Shown: positions 17,143 to 25,732 of the stretch, in pieces | Position numbering within the stretch: position 1 is the stretch's first letter | How the letters are laid out: every line of letters begins with the position of its first letter | NCBI RefSeq assembly: GCF_000719115.1 | Contig: NZ_JOEA01000015.1 | Location: 109,586-173,585 of the forward strand | From: Lentzea albidocapillata | GTDB taxonomy: Bacteria > Actinomycetota > Actinomycetes > Mycobacteriales > Pseudonocardiaceae | DNA: 64,000 nt | Reading direction: 5' to 3' | Notes under the pieces: generated by a model | Seen by the model: only the letters and a program-made list of their open reading frames with translations | Database searches by the model: none | What the model was told of the DNA's origin: nothing | Translations under genes and position numbers: made by a program

Positions 17143-17633
17143 GTAGTACCCCTCATATCGAGCTTTCGTTCCGTGGCGGACAAGGTGCTGCCGAAGACGA
17201 TCACGAACAGCAGGAAACCGAAGCCGAGACCACCGAGCACCGACCCGAGCCCCAGCACCACGCTCGGTTCGAAGTCGGCCCGGTACACAGCCGCGGCGCG
17301 AGACGCCTTGTCGGTCACCAGCCGTTGAACGACAGGCACGTCCTTTCCCGCGTCGTCCGGACTGAGCTGGCCGATCTGGACGGTCACCCGCTGCCTGCCG
17401 CCGCTGTCCCACACGACGTCGGCCTCGCACAACCACCAGTAGCCGAAGCCGCTGACGGACACCGGGCCTTCTCGCCGGCAGTCGGCCACCCGTGCGACAC
17501 CCCGGTCCGAAACGCTCGTCGTCGCGGCCGCCGGCTTGAAGTACGTGTAGCCTGTCAGACCAGCGATGGCGACAGTCGCCCAGAGCGCGAGCCCCACGAG
17601 GCCCGCTACCAGCCGCGCGATCTTTCGTAGCAT
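17139..17633 (-). CDS. Two-helix membrane protein in the ESX-associated quartet
   Basis: 164-residue protein of no family I can name with confidence. There is a hydrophobic helix near the N-terminus (VAGLVGLALWATVAIAGLTG) and another near the C-terminus (GLGFGFLLFVIVFG). The region of about 90 residues between them contains two cysteines (VADCRR, WWLCEAD) that could form a disulphide outside the membrane. The ATG at 17633 is preceded by GGAGGGAAG. It is the first gene of the quartet and probably a membrane accessory of the downstream secreted proteins. Confidence 0.65.
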   Translation of the reverse strand: MLRKIARLVAGLVGLALWATVAIAGLTGYTYFKPAAATTSVSDRGVARVADCRREGPVSVSGFGYWWLCEADVVWDSGGRQRVTVQIGQLSPDDAGKDVPVVQRLVTDKASRAAAVYRADFEPSVVLGLGSVLGGLGFGFLLFVIVFGSTLSATERKLDMRGTT

Positions 17634-17819
17634 TTCTTCCCTCCGCCTGCCCGGTTCGACGCGAGCCTGCCTCACCCGGTTCCACCGGCTTCATCACGTC
17701 CAGCGACCGAATCCGGGCGGCTCAGCAGGATGAATCGGGCATGCCTGTTCTACCTGACCTGCGTGAATCAGCTCTCGCGAACGGCAAACCGGGCGAAAAT
17801 CGGGCAGGATGTCACCCAG

Positions 17820-17856
17820 TTGTGGTGCCGACCACAATGTTTCAAGGGTGTTTCAT
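17820..17856 (+). promoter_or_regulatory. Palindrome upstream of the DeoR-family gene
   Basis: The inverted repeat TTGTGGT (17820-17826) / ACCACAA (17831-17837) has a 4-base centre. Two direct copies of TGTTTCA (17839-17845, 17850-17856) follow. It lies in the divergent gap between the ESX-associated quartet and the DeoR-type gene and is a candidate operator for either. Confidence 0.45.
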
Positions 17857-17904
17857 CTATGCACGGCCCGAACGGGCAAACCAATAGCCGAGTGGGCAGG
17901 TGAC

Positions 17905-18666
17905 ATGCGAGCCGAGGAACGCAAGCGGCGCATCCTGGCCAGGGCTCGCGCCGACGGCCGCGTCGACGTGGTGGAGATGGCGCAGGAACTGCACGTCGCC
18001 CCCGAGACGGTCAGGCGCGACCTGCGCGTGCTCGACGAGCACGGCCTGGTGCGGCGGACGCACGGTGGCGGTGTCCCGGTCGAGAGCGCCGGCTTCGAGA
18101 CAGGGCTCCGGTTCCGCGCCGGATCGCACGTCCCGGAGAAGCGGCGCATCGCGAAGGCGGCCGCCGAACGCCTCGACGACGCCGAGACCGTGTTCATCGA
18201 CGAGGGCTACACGCCGCAACTCGTCGCGGAGGCGTTGCCCACGACCAACCCGCTCACGATCATCACCGCGTCGCTGCCGACCGCGGCGGCGATGTCCGAG
18301 CACCCGTCGTGCACCGTCCTGCTGCTGGGCGGCCGCGTCAGGGGCCACACACTGGCCACTGTGGACCACTGGACCACCAGGATGCTCGGCGAGATGGTCA
18401 TCGACCTCGCCTACATCGGCGCGAACGGCATCTCCCGCGAGCACGGCCTGACCACGCCCGACCCGGCTGTCGGCGCGGTGAAGGCCAAGGCGCTCAGCGC
18501 TTCCCGGCGGAAGATCTTCGTCGGGACGCACACGAAGTTCGGCGTCTCCAGCTTCCATCGGTTCGCCGAGGTCTCCGATCTGGAGGCGGTCGTCACCGAC
18601 AGCGGCCTCTCCGCCCACGAGGCCCACCGCTACACGCTGCTCGGCCCCAAAGTCATCAGAGCCTAA
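17905..18666 (+). CDS. DeoR-family regulator of the polyol operon
   Basis: 253-residue repressor. The N-terminal helix-turn-helix is complete (RRILARARADGRVDVVEMAQ, then APETVRRDLRVLDEHGLVRR and THGG). The sugar-phosphate sensor domain of the DeoR/GlpR type has IDEGYT, IITASLPTAAAM, LLGGRV and YIGANGIS. The ATG at 17905 follows GCAGG and begins directly at the DNA-binding domain, so a longer GTG-started form is unlikely. It precedes a polyol ABC transporter and dehydrogenase on the same strand, whose upstream region carries repeated CTTTG elements. Confidence 0.9.
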   Translation: MRAEERKRRILARARADGRVDVVEMAQELHVAPETVRRDLRVLDEHGLVRRTHGGGVPVESAGFETGLRFRAGSHVPEKRRIAKAAAERLDDAETVFIDEGYTPQLVAEALPTTNPLTIITASLPTAAAMSEHPSCTVLLLGGRVRGHTLATVDHWTTRMLGEMVIDLAYIGANGISREHGLTTPDPAVGAVKAKALSASRRKIFVGTHTKFGVSSFHRFAEVSDLEAVVTDSGLSAHEAHRYTLLGPKVIRA

Positions 18667-18683
18667 AAGAGAACAAACCCTCG

Positions 18684-18743
18684 CCTTTGGGAGCATCCCC
18701 CTCTTTGACGCGCCCAAAGTGCTTAATTTTGCCCTTTGAAAGG
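18684..18743 (+). promoter_or_regulatory. CTTTG repeat array before the polyol transporter operon
   Basis: Four CTTTG elements occur in 60 bases: 18685-18689, 18703-18707, an inverted copy at 18715-18719, and 18734-18738 inside CCTTTGAAAGG (18733-18743). DeoR/GlpR proteins often bind repeated short T-rich boxes, so this is a candidate operator array. The last element overlaps the ribosome site, which could block translation or elongation. Confidence 0.5.
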
Positions 18744-18751
18744 AACCGACG

Positions 18752-20098
18752 ATGCCGTCGATTCGCACACCACTTCGCACATTCGGGGCCGCCACCGCCG
18801 TGTTGCTGCTCGCGTCCGCCTGTTCGGGTGCCGGTGGCGGGGGTGGTGGTGAGAACTCGGTGAACGTCCTGATGGTGAACAACCCGCAGATGCAGGACCT
18901 GCAGAAGCTCACCGCGGACAACTTCACCAAGGACACGGGCATCAAGGTGAACTTCACCGTGCTGCCGGAGAACGACGTCCGCGACAAGATCAGCCAGGAC
19001 TTCTCCAGCCAGGCCGGTCAGTACGACGTCGCGACGATCTCCAACTACGAGACGCCGATGTACGCCAAGAACGGCTGGCTCGCGCCGATGGACGACTTCG
19101 TGTCCAAGGACACCGGCTTCGACCAGGCCGACATCCTGGAGCCGATCAGGCAGTCGCTGACCGCGGCGGACGGCAAGGTCTACGCGCAGCCGTTCTACGG
19201 CGAGTCGTCGTTCCTCATGTACCGCAAGGACATCTTCGAGGCCAAGGGCGTCACGCTGCCCGAGAAGCCGACCTGGCAGCAGGTCGCGGAGGCCGCCGCG
19301 AAGGTCGCCACGCCCGAGGTGCGCGGCATCTGCCTGCGCGGCCAGCCGGGCTGGGGCCAGGTCATGGCACCGCTCACGACGGTCGTGAACACCTTCGGCG
19401 GCACGTGGTTCACCAAGGACTGGCAGGCGCAGGTCAACGCGCCGGAGTTCAAGGAGGCCACCAAGTTCTACGTGGACCTGGTGCGCAACTACGGCGAGGC
19501 GGGCGCTCCGCAGGCCGGGTTCGCGGAGTGCCTCAACAACATGACGCAGGGCAAGGTCGCGATGTGGTACGACGCCACGGTCGCCGCCGGTCTGCTCGAG
19601 GCCGACGACTCCCCCATCAAGGGCAAGCTCGGCTTCACCCAGGCGCCGGTCGTGAAGACCGACAGCTCCGGCTGGCTCTACACGTGGGCGTTCGGCATCC
19701 AGAAGGCCTCGAAGAAGCAGGACGCGGCCTGGAAGTTCGTCTCGTGGGCGTCCGGCAAGGGCTACGAGGAACTGGTCGGCAAGAACCTCGGCTGGTCGAA
19801 GCTTCCCGACGGCAAGCGCTCGTCGACCTACCAGCGTCCCGAGTACAAGCAGTCCTCCGGCACGTTCTCCGCGATGGCCGAGGCCGCGATCAAGAGCGCG
19901 AAGCCGTTGAACCCCGGTGTGCAGGAACGCCCGGCGCCCGGCATCCAGTTCGTCGGCATCCCCGAGTTCACCGACCTCGGCACCCAGGTGTCGCAGCAGA
20001 TCAGCTCGGCGATCGCAGGTGCGGTGACGGTGGACGACGCGCTGAACAACGGTCAGGGACTCGCCGAGAAGGTCGCGGCGAAGTACAAGGGACAGTGA
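18752..20098 (+). CDS. Polyol ABC transporter substrate-binding lipoprotein
   Basis: 448-residue family 1 solute-binding protein. The signal peptide ends in the lipobox LLASAC and is followed by a glycine-rich linker. Segments such as QYDVATISNYETPMYAKNGW, WLAPMDDF, QPFYGESSFLMYRKDIF and MTQGKVAMWYDATVAAGLLE are typical of SmoE/MtlE-like mannitol/sorbitol binders. The polyol assignment is supported by the zinc-dependent polyol-type dehydrogenase ending the operon. A ribosome site AAAGGA lies at the end of the CTTTG array. Confidence 0.9.
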   Translation: MPSIRTPLRTFGAATAVLLLASACSGAGGGGGGENSVNVLMVNNPQMQDLQKLTADNFTKDTGIKVNFTVLPENDVRDKISQDFSSQAGQYDVATISNYETPMYAKNGWLAPMDDFVSKDTGFDQADILEPIRQSLTAADGKVYAQPFYGESSFLMYRKDIFEAKGVTLPEKPTWQQVAEAAAKVATPEVRGICLRGQPGWGQVMAPLTTVVNTFGGTWFTKDWQAQVNAPEFKEATKFYVDLVRNYGEAGAPQAGFAECLNNMTQGKVAMWYDATVAAGLLEADDSPIKGKLGFTQAPVVKTDSSGWLYTWAFGIQKASKKQDAAWKFVSWASGKGYEELVGKNLGWSKLPDGKRSSTYQRPEYKQSSGTFSAMAEAAIKSAKPLNPGVQERPAPGIQFVGIPEFTDLGTQVSQQISSAIAGAVTVDDALNNGQGLAEKVAAKYKGQ

Positions 20099-20099
20099 C

Positions 20100-21029
20100 A
20101 TGGCTGTCATGACGAGGGAGCGGCCGGCGGTGGACCGGCCGCCTCCCGTCCCCCGCAAGGGCTACTCGAAGTGGGCGCGGCGGGCGCCTCTGCTGCCCGC
20201 GCTCATCTTCCTGATCATCGTGACGCAGCTGCCGTTCGTGGCGACGCTGGTCATCTCGTTCATGAAGTGGAACTCGCTCGACCCGACCAACCGCGGGTTC
20301 GCCGGGTTCGACAACTACGTCAACGTCTTCACCGACCCCGACCTGCGCTCGTCGGTCGTCAACACGATCGTGCTGACCGCGTCGGTGGTGCTGATCAGCC
20401 TGGTCCTCGGGCTGGGCCTCGCGTTGTTGCTGGACAAGAAGTTCCGTGGCCGCGGGTTCGTGCGCACCATGCTCATCGCGCCGTTCCTCGTGGTCCCGGT
20501 GGCGGCGGCGCTGATCTGGAAGCACGTGCTCTACAACCCGGAGTACGGCCTGTTCAACGGAATCCTGAACTGGCTGGGCTTCGACGCCCAGCCGGACTGG
20601 ATCAGCACCATGCCGATGAGCGCCGTCGTGCTGTCGCTGGTGTGGCAGTGGACGCCGTTCATGATGCTGATCCTGCTGGCGGGCCTGCAGTCCAAGCCGA
20701 TGGAACCCGTCGAGGCCGCCACGATCGACGGCGCGTCGGGATTCCAGATCTTCCGCTATCTGACGTTCCCGCACCTGCGCCAGTACCTGGAGCTCGGCGG
20801 ACTGCTCGGGTCGATCTACATCGTGCAGAACTTCGACGCGGTCTTCACGATCACGTCCGGTGGTCTGGGCACGGCGAACCTGCCGTACATGATCTACCAG
20901 ACCTTCTACCAGGCCCACGAGTACGGCGAGGCCTCCGCGGCCGGCGTGATCGTGGTGGCGGGGTCGATCATCATCGCGACGTTCGCGCTGCGCACGGTGT
21001 CCTCGCTGTTCAAGGAGGAGAAGCGATGA
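20100..21029 (+). CDS. Polyol ABC transporter permease 1
   Basis: 309-residue membrane subunit. A basic, proline-containing N-terminus precedes six predicted helices, and the ATPase-docking loop reads EPVEAATIDGASGFQIFRYL. Its ATG lies one base after the binding-protein stop and its end overlaps the second permease by 4 bases. It forms the translocation channel with that partner; the ATPase gene is not in the operon. Confidence 0.92.
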   Translation: MAVMTRERPAVDRPPPVPRKGYSKWARRAPLLPALIFLIIVTQLPFVATLVISFMKWNSLDPTNRGFAGFDNYVNVFTDPDLRSSVVNTIVLTASVVLISLVLGLGLALLLDKKFRGRGFVRTMLIAPFLVVPVAAALIWKHVLYNPEYGLFNGILNWLGFDAQPDWISTMPMSAVVLSLVWQWTPFMMLILLAGLQSKPMEPVEAATIDGASGFQIFRYLTFPHLRQYLELGGLLGSIYIVQNFDAVFTITSGGLGTANLPYMIYQTFYQAHEYGEASAAGVIVVAGSIIIATFALRTVSSLFKEEKR

Positions 21030-21841
21030 ATCCCAAGTGGATCGGACGCGGCTGGGGTGTGCTCGCCTGGTTCGCCGGCATCGTGTTCTTCGCACCGGTC
21101 GCCTGGATGTTCCTGACCTCGCTGCACAGCGAGTCGGACGCGGCGACGAACCCGCCGTCTCTCATGGCACCGCTGACGCTGGACGGCTACGCGGAGTTCT
21201 TCGACGCCGGCGCGTGGCCGCCGCTGATCAACTCGTTCAGCGCCTCGATCGGATCGACGATCATCGTGCTGCTGCTGGCGATCCCCGCCGCGTACGCGTT
21301 GTCGATCAAGCCGGTGGAGAAGTGGACGGACGTCCTGTTCTTCTTCCTCTCCACGAAGATGATGCCGGTCGTCGCGGCACTGCTGCCGATCTACCTGATC
21401 GCGCAGTTCTCCGGGATGCTCGACAACATCTCGTTCCTCACGCTGCTGTACTGCTCGATGAACCTGCCGATCGCGGTGTGGCTCATGCGCTCGTTCCTCG
21501 CCGAGGTCCCCAAGGAGATCCTGGAAGCGGCCTCGATCGACGGCGCCGGGCTGGTCACGACCCTGCGCCGGGTGGTCGCGCCCATCGCGATGCCCGGCAT
21601 CGCGGCGACGGCGTTGATCTGCTTCATCTTCAGCTGGAACGAGCTGCTCTTCGCACGGGTGCTGACCGGTGTCGTCGCCGGTACCGCGCCCGTGTACCTG
21701 ACCGGGTTCGTCACCTCCCAGGGCCTGTTCCTGGCGAAGGTGTGCGCGGCCGCGGTCGTGGTCTCTCTGCCGGTGCTCATCGCCGGGTTCGCCGCCCAGG
21801 ACAAGCTCGTCCAGGGCCTTTCGTTGGGAGCAGTCAAGTGA
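21026..21841 (+). CDS. Polyol ABC transporter permease 2
   Basis: 271-residue permease with six helices and the loop EILEAASIDGAGLVTTLRRV. The ATG at 21026 is embedded in the end of permease 1, with AAGGAGGAG upstream. A cytoplasmic N-terminus MNPKWIGRGWG is followed by the first helix. It ends in a GTGA overlap with the dehydrogenase gene. Confidence 0.92.
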   Translation: MNPKWIGRGWGVLAWFAGIVFFAPVAWMFLTSLHSESDAATNPPSLMAPLTLDGYAEFFDAGAWPPLINSFSASIGSTIIVLLLAIPAAYALSIKPVEKWTDVLFFFLSTKMMPVVAALLPIYLIAQFSGMLDNISFLTLLYCSMNLPIAVWLMRSFLAEVPKEILEAASIDGAGLVTTLRRVVAPIAMPGIAATALICFIFSWNELLFARVLTGVVAGTAPVYLTGFVTSQGLFLAKVCAAAVVVSLPVLIAGFAAQDKLVQGLSLGAVK

Positions 21842-22827
21842 AAGCAGCAGTGATCACCGGCGTCGGGTCCGTCGAAGTGACCACTGTGGACGATCCGAAG
21901 TGCGGTCCCCGCGAAGTGGTCGTCGACGTGGCTGCCTGTGGCCTTTGCGGCACGGACCTGCACATCCTGCAGGGCGAGTTCGCCCCCACCCTGCCGGTCG
22001 TGCCGGGCCACGAGTTCGCCGGCACGATCGTCGAGATCGGATCGCAGGTGGGCGAGCTCAAGGTCGGCGACCGCGTGGCTGTCGACCCGTCGCTCTACTG
22101 CTACGAGTGCCGGATGTGCCGCTCGGGCAAGAACAACCTCTGCGAACGCTGGGCGGCCATCGGCGTCACGACAGCCGGTGGCGCGGCGGAGTTCGCGGTG
22201 GCTCCCGTGGCGAACTGCGTGAAGCTGCCGGACCACGTGCGGACCGAGGACGCGGCACTGATCGAGCCGCTGTCGTGCGCGGTGCGCGGCTACGACGTGC
22301 TGCGGTCGCAGATGGCGTCCCGGGTGCTGATCTACGGCTCGGGCACGATGGGTTTGATGATGCTGCAGCTCGGCAAGCTGACCGGCGCGTCGTCCATCGA
22401 GGTCGTGGACCTCAACGAGGAGCGCCTGAAGACCGCCGTCCAGCTCGGCGTCACGGGCGTGGCGGCCTCCGCGGACGAACTGGACCGGCCGCAGGGCTGG
22501 GACGTCGTCATCGACGCCACCGGCAACGAGAAGGCCATCCAGGACGGTCTCGGCCGGGTCGCGAAGGGAGGCACGTTCCTCCAGTTCGGAGTCTCCGACT
22601 ACTCGGCCCGCGTGACCATCGAGCCGTACAAGATCTACAACCAGGAGATCACCATCACCGGCTCGATGGCGGTGCTGCACTCGTTCGAACGGGCGGCGGA
22701 CCTGTTCGCGACCGGCGTGCTCGACCCCGAGATCTTCATCAGTGACAGGGTGCCGCTGGACGGTTACGCCGGGGCGTTGGACCAGTTCAAGGCCGGTGTC
22801 GGCCGCAAGATCCAGGTCCTGCCGTGA
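21838..22827 (+). CDS. Zinc-dependent polyol (sorbitol-type) dehydrogenase
   Basis: 329-residue medium-chain dehydrogenase. The catalytic zinc site is seen in CGLCGTDLHI and PGHEFAGTIV. The structural-zinc cysteines cluster in YCYECRMCRSGKNNLC. The nucleotide fold carries VLIYGSGTMGLMMLQL, followed by an acidic residue at the end of the second strand (VVDLNEER), which favours NAD over NADP. It probably oxidises the imported polyol to a ketose. The GTG start overlaps the permease stop, and a 13-bp hairpin ends the operon. Confidence 0.92.
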   Translation: MKAAVITGVGSVEVTTVDDPKCGPREVVVDVAACGLCGTDLHILQGEFAPTLPVVPGHEFAGTIVEIGSQVGELKVGDRVAVDPSLYCYECRMCRSGKNNLCERWAAIGVTTAGGAAEFAVAPVANCVKLPDHVRTEDAALIEPLSCAVRGYDVLRSQMASRVLIYGSGTMGLMMLQLGKLTGASSIEVVDLNEERLKTAVQLGVTGVAASADELDRPQGWDVVIDATGNEKAIQDGLGRVAKGGTFLQFGVSDYSARVTIEPYKIYNQEITITGSMAVLHSFERAADLFATGVLDPEIFISDRVPLDGYAGALDQFKAGVGRKIQVLP

Positions 22828-22842
22828 ACTAGCCCGAAAAGT

Positions 22843-22878
22843 TCGTGGGCACTCGTGTATCCAGGCGAGTGCCCACGA
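22843..22878 (+). terminator. Terminator of the polyol operon
   Basis: A thirteen-base perfect inverted repeat (22843-22855 with 22866-22878) and a 10-base loop, starting 15 bases after the dehydrogenase stop. Confidence 0.85.
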
Positions 22879-22935
22879 CTCCTTCCAGGCATGTCGAAGT
22901 CCGGGCAGAAAGTAACCCCGCCGTACTTTTCGCAC

Positions 22936-23160
22936 ATGTCCGACGAAGAGCTCCTCGCCTGGTACGCGGAGCTCCAGGTGCGCGCGATGAACGCGTCTCC
23001 TGAGGACGTCGATTTCGATCACACCCACAAGCCCGCCGAACCCAGGACCGTGGAAGAGCTTCGCCACCGGATCATGACCTTCCAGGGCTGGCCAGGAGGT
23101 CTCTCCACGCTGGACTCCGGTTCTCCTTTCCACAACCTGTGGCACTGGCTCAGCGACTGA
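22936..23160 (+). CDS. Small protein of unknown function (74 aa)
   Basis: An acidic, aromatic-rich peptide with no family I recognise. It begins MSDEELLAWYAELQVRAMNA and ends WPGGLSTLDSGSPFHNLWHW then LSD. The ATG at 22936 is chosen because an earlier in-frame start would lie inside the preceding terminator. Its end overlaps the sensor kinase start by 22 bases, suggesting one transcript. Confidence 0.5.
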   Translation: MSDEELLAWYAELQVRAMNASPEDVDFDHTHKPAEPRTVEELRHRIMTFQGWPGGLSTLDSGSPFHNLWHWLSD

Positions 23161-25013
23161 CACGGCGCGAGGTCACCCTCGCCCGTGTCGTCGGCGCGTT
23201 GGTGGCCACCTGTGTGCTCTTCGCCGTCGTGCACACAGCGGTCACCGGCGCCGTCTCGCATCCGCGGAACTGGCTGGTCGCGTTCGCCTGCACCCTGCTC
23301 GGGGTGCGGGTGATCGGCCACGTCCGCAGGTCGTCCGTCGGGTGGTTGCTGCTGGTGATGGGCGTGTTCGGCGCCGTCGCCATCGCGGTCGCGGGTCAGC
23401 CCGCCGACCACCCCGCCCGATGGGTCGAGGCGTGGGTCTGGTGGCCCACGTACGCGCTGTTGCCCGCTGTGGCACTGGTCTTCCCGAACGGCAGGCCGCT
23501 GAGCAACCGCTGGTGGATCGCCATCGGCGCGTCGCTGTTCAGTGCAGTCGCCGGCACCATCGGAATCGCCTGGGCGTCGTGGGGCGATCCAGCCTCGTTC
23601 TGGCAGAGCAGTGGCGGCGGGGCCGCGAAGACGATCACGCTGATCGCCGTGCTGGCGGCCGGGGTTTCCGTGCTCGCGGCCGTGGTCTCGTTGGCTCTGC
23701 GGTGGCGGAGGGCAGAAGGGGACGAACGGCGGCTGCTCGTGTGGGCCTTCGCGCTGCTGACGCTGGCCGGTGTGGCGACCGTGGTGGAGACGACGGACGG
23801 GCACATCGCGTGGATCGTCGGTGTGCTGGCGTTTCCGGCCGCCGCGGTCATCGCGATCCTGCGGTACGGCCTGTACGACATCAGCCTGCTGATCCACCGG
23901 TCGTTGCTCTACGGCTCGCTGACCGTGGTGCTGCTGCTGGTCTATCTCGGTGTGATGGTCGGGGCCGGTCAGCTGTTCGCGGAGGACGCCGAGGTGATCG
24001 GGGTCGTTGCCGCGGGACTGGTGTTCGCGCCGATCCGCAGCTGGGTGCAGCGCAAGCTCGACCGGTGGCTGTACGGCGAGCGCTCTGACCCTTACGCGAC
24101 GTTGTCCACGTTGAGCGAGAAGCTCGAACGGTCGCAGGACGTGCTCGCGACGGTGGCTCAGACGGTCGCCGAGTCGTTGAAGCTGCCGTACGTGGCGATT
24201 CGCGGTGGTTCGGTGCTGGCCGAGCACGGACGCAGCCGCGGATGGCCGCAGCTGCGCTTTCCCATGACGTACCGGGGTTTCTCGGTCGGCGATCTCGTGG
24301 TCGAGCCGCGTGCGCCCGACGAGCGGTTGAGCGATCGCGAACTGAGCCTGCTCGTCGATCTGGCCCGTTCTACCGCTCCCGCCGCGCAGTCGATCAAGCT
24401 GACCGCCGATCTGCAGCTAGCCCGCGAACGGCTGGTGCGCGCCCGCGAGGAGGAACGGCTGCGGCTGCGGCGCGACCTGCACGACGGCGTGGGGCCGGCG
24501 CTGGTCGGGATCCGGTTGCAGCTCAAGGCGTTGCGCCGCTCACTGGGCGACGTGCTGGACCCGGTGCTGGCCGACGTCGACACGACCGCCGTCGAGGTGC
24601 GCAGCCTCGTGGACGGGTTGCGGCCGCCGATCCTCGACCAGGGCCTGGCCCTGGCCGTGCGCGACGAGGCCGCCCGCTTCGGCGGCGACCTGCGCGTCGA
24701 GGTGGAGGCCGAGGAGATCGACGGGCTGTCCGCCGCCGTCGAGGTCGCGGCCTACCGGATCGTCGCGGAGGCGTTGACCAACACCGCACGCCACTCCGGA
24801 GCGTCGACCTGCGTGATCACCGTGCGGGCCGACGGCGACCTGGTCGTGGAGATCGTGGACGACGGGCGCGGGGTCGCGGCAGGCGCCAAGCCGGGTGTGG
24901 GGCTCGATTCGATGCGCGAACGCTGCGCGGAGCTGGGTGGATCGTGCACAGTGGGACCCGCGGAACCACACGGCACTCGGGTGGTGGCGCGGATCCCGTT
25001 GGAGGCCCAGTGA
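23139..25013 (+). CDS. Membrane sensor histidine kinase, NarL/DesK type
   Basis: 624-residue kinase. The N-terminal half has about eight hydrophobic helices with short loops, so the signal is probably sensed in or near the membrane. A GAF-like linker follows, then the dimerisation and phosphorylation helix with the acceptor His in RLRLRRDLHDGVGPALVGIR. The HATPase_c domain shows EALTNTARHSGA, VDDGRG and GVGLDSMRERCAELGG. The GTG start lies within the preceding small gene. Its stop overlaps the response regulator start (GTGA). The stimulus is unknown. Confidence 0.9.
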   Translation: MALAQRLTRREVTLARVVGALVATCVLFAVVHTAVTGAVSHPRNWLVAFACTLLGVRVIGHVRRSSVGWLLLVMGVFGAVAIAVAGQPADHPARWVEAWVWWPTYALLPAVALVFPNGRPLSNRWWIAIGASLFSAVAGTIGIAWASWGDPASFWQSSGGGAAKTITLIAVLAAGVSVLAAVVSLALRWRRAEGDERRLLVWAFALLTLAGVATVVETTDGHIAWIVGVLAFPAAAVIAILRYGLYDISLLIHRSLLYGSLTVVLLLVYLGVMVGAGQLFAEDAEVIGVVAAGLVFAPIRSWVQRKLDRWLYGERSDPYATLSTLSEKLERSQDVLATVAQTVAESLKLPYVAIRGGSVLAEHGRSRGWPQLRFPMTYRGFSVGDLVVEPRAPDERLSDRELSLLVDLARSTAPAAQSIKLTADLQLARERLVRAREEERLRLRRDLHDGVGPALVGIRLQLKALRRSLGDVLDPVLADVDTTAVEVRSLVDGLRPPILDQGLALAVRDEAARFGGDLRVEVEAEEIDGLSAAVEVAAYRIVAEALTNTARHSGASTCVITVRADGDLVVEIVDDGRGVAAGAKPGVGLDSMRERCAELGGSCTVGPAEPHGTRVVARIPLEAQ

Positions 25014-25675
25014 CGCGCGTGGTGATCGCCGACGACCACCCGGTGTTCCGGCGCGGCTTGAAGGCGTTGCTGGACGGCGAGGACGGTCTTGAAGTCGTCG
25101 GTGACGCCGCCGACGGGCAGGAGGCCGTGAAGGTCGTCCTCGACCTCACTCCGGACGTCGTGGTGATGGACCTGCACATGCCCGTGCTGGGCGGTGTCGA
25201 GGCCGCCAAGCAGATCCAGGAGGCCCTGCCGCACGTCGGTGTCCTCGTGCTGACGATGCACGAGGACGACGAGCTCGTGTTCGCGGCGATGAAGGCCGGG
25301 GCGCGCGGTTACCTGGTCAAGACGACCGATGACGACGAGATCGTGCGCGCGGTGCAGGCGATAGGAGCTGGCGATGCGATCTTCAGCGCCACCATCGCCC
25401 AGCGGATGATGGGCTACTTCACCGCGATCTCGTCGTCCAAGGCGGTGCTGTTCCCGCAGCTCACGGATCGTGAACGGGACGTGCTGGAGCTGATGGCGTC
25501 CGGCTTGGACAACCCGTCGATCGCGCATCGGCTGACGCTGTCGGGCAAGACCGTGCGCAACCGGGTGTCCGCGATCTTCACCAAACTCCAGGTGGCCGAT
25601 CGCGCGCAGGCGATCGTCCGCGCCCGCGAGGCCGGGCTGGGAAGTCCCTCCCAGAACGGGACACCGGTCACCTGA
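25010..25675 (+). CDS. LuxR/NarL-family response regulator
   Basis: 221-residue DNA-binding regulator partnered with the kinase just upstream. The receiver domain has ADDH at the acidic pocket, Asp54 in VVMDLHMP as phospho-acceptor, LTMHEDDE and the conserved Lys in GYLVKTTD. The C-terminal LuxR helix-turn-helix is LTDRERDVLELMASGLDNPS and following residues. The GTG at 25010 shares bases with the kinase stop, giving coupled translation. Confidence 0.93.
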   Translation: MTRVVIADDHPVFRRGLKALLDGEDGLEVVGDAADGQEAVKVVLDLTPDVVVMDLHMPVLGGVEAAKQIQEALPHVGVLVLTMHEDDELVFAAMKAGARGYLVKTTDDDEIVRAVQAIGAGDAIFSATIAQRMMGYFTAISSSKAVLFPQLTDRERDVLELMASGLDNPSIAHRLTLSGKTVRNRVSAIFTKLQVADRAQAIVRAREAGLGSPSQNGTPVT

Positions 25676-25732
25676 CGGCGGGACTGGTCCCTGGTTTGGA
25701 TCGGCGACATCCGCCGAAGGGGGCCCGATCGC

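Noticed and set aside
22855..22935. Earlier start for the 74-residue protein
   Set aside because: It would begin inside the 13-bp terminator of the polyol operon.
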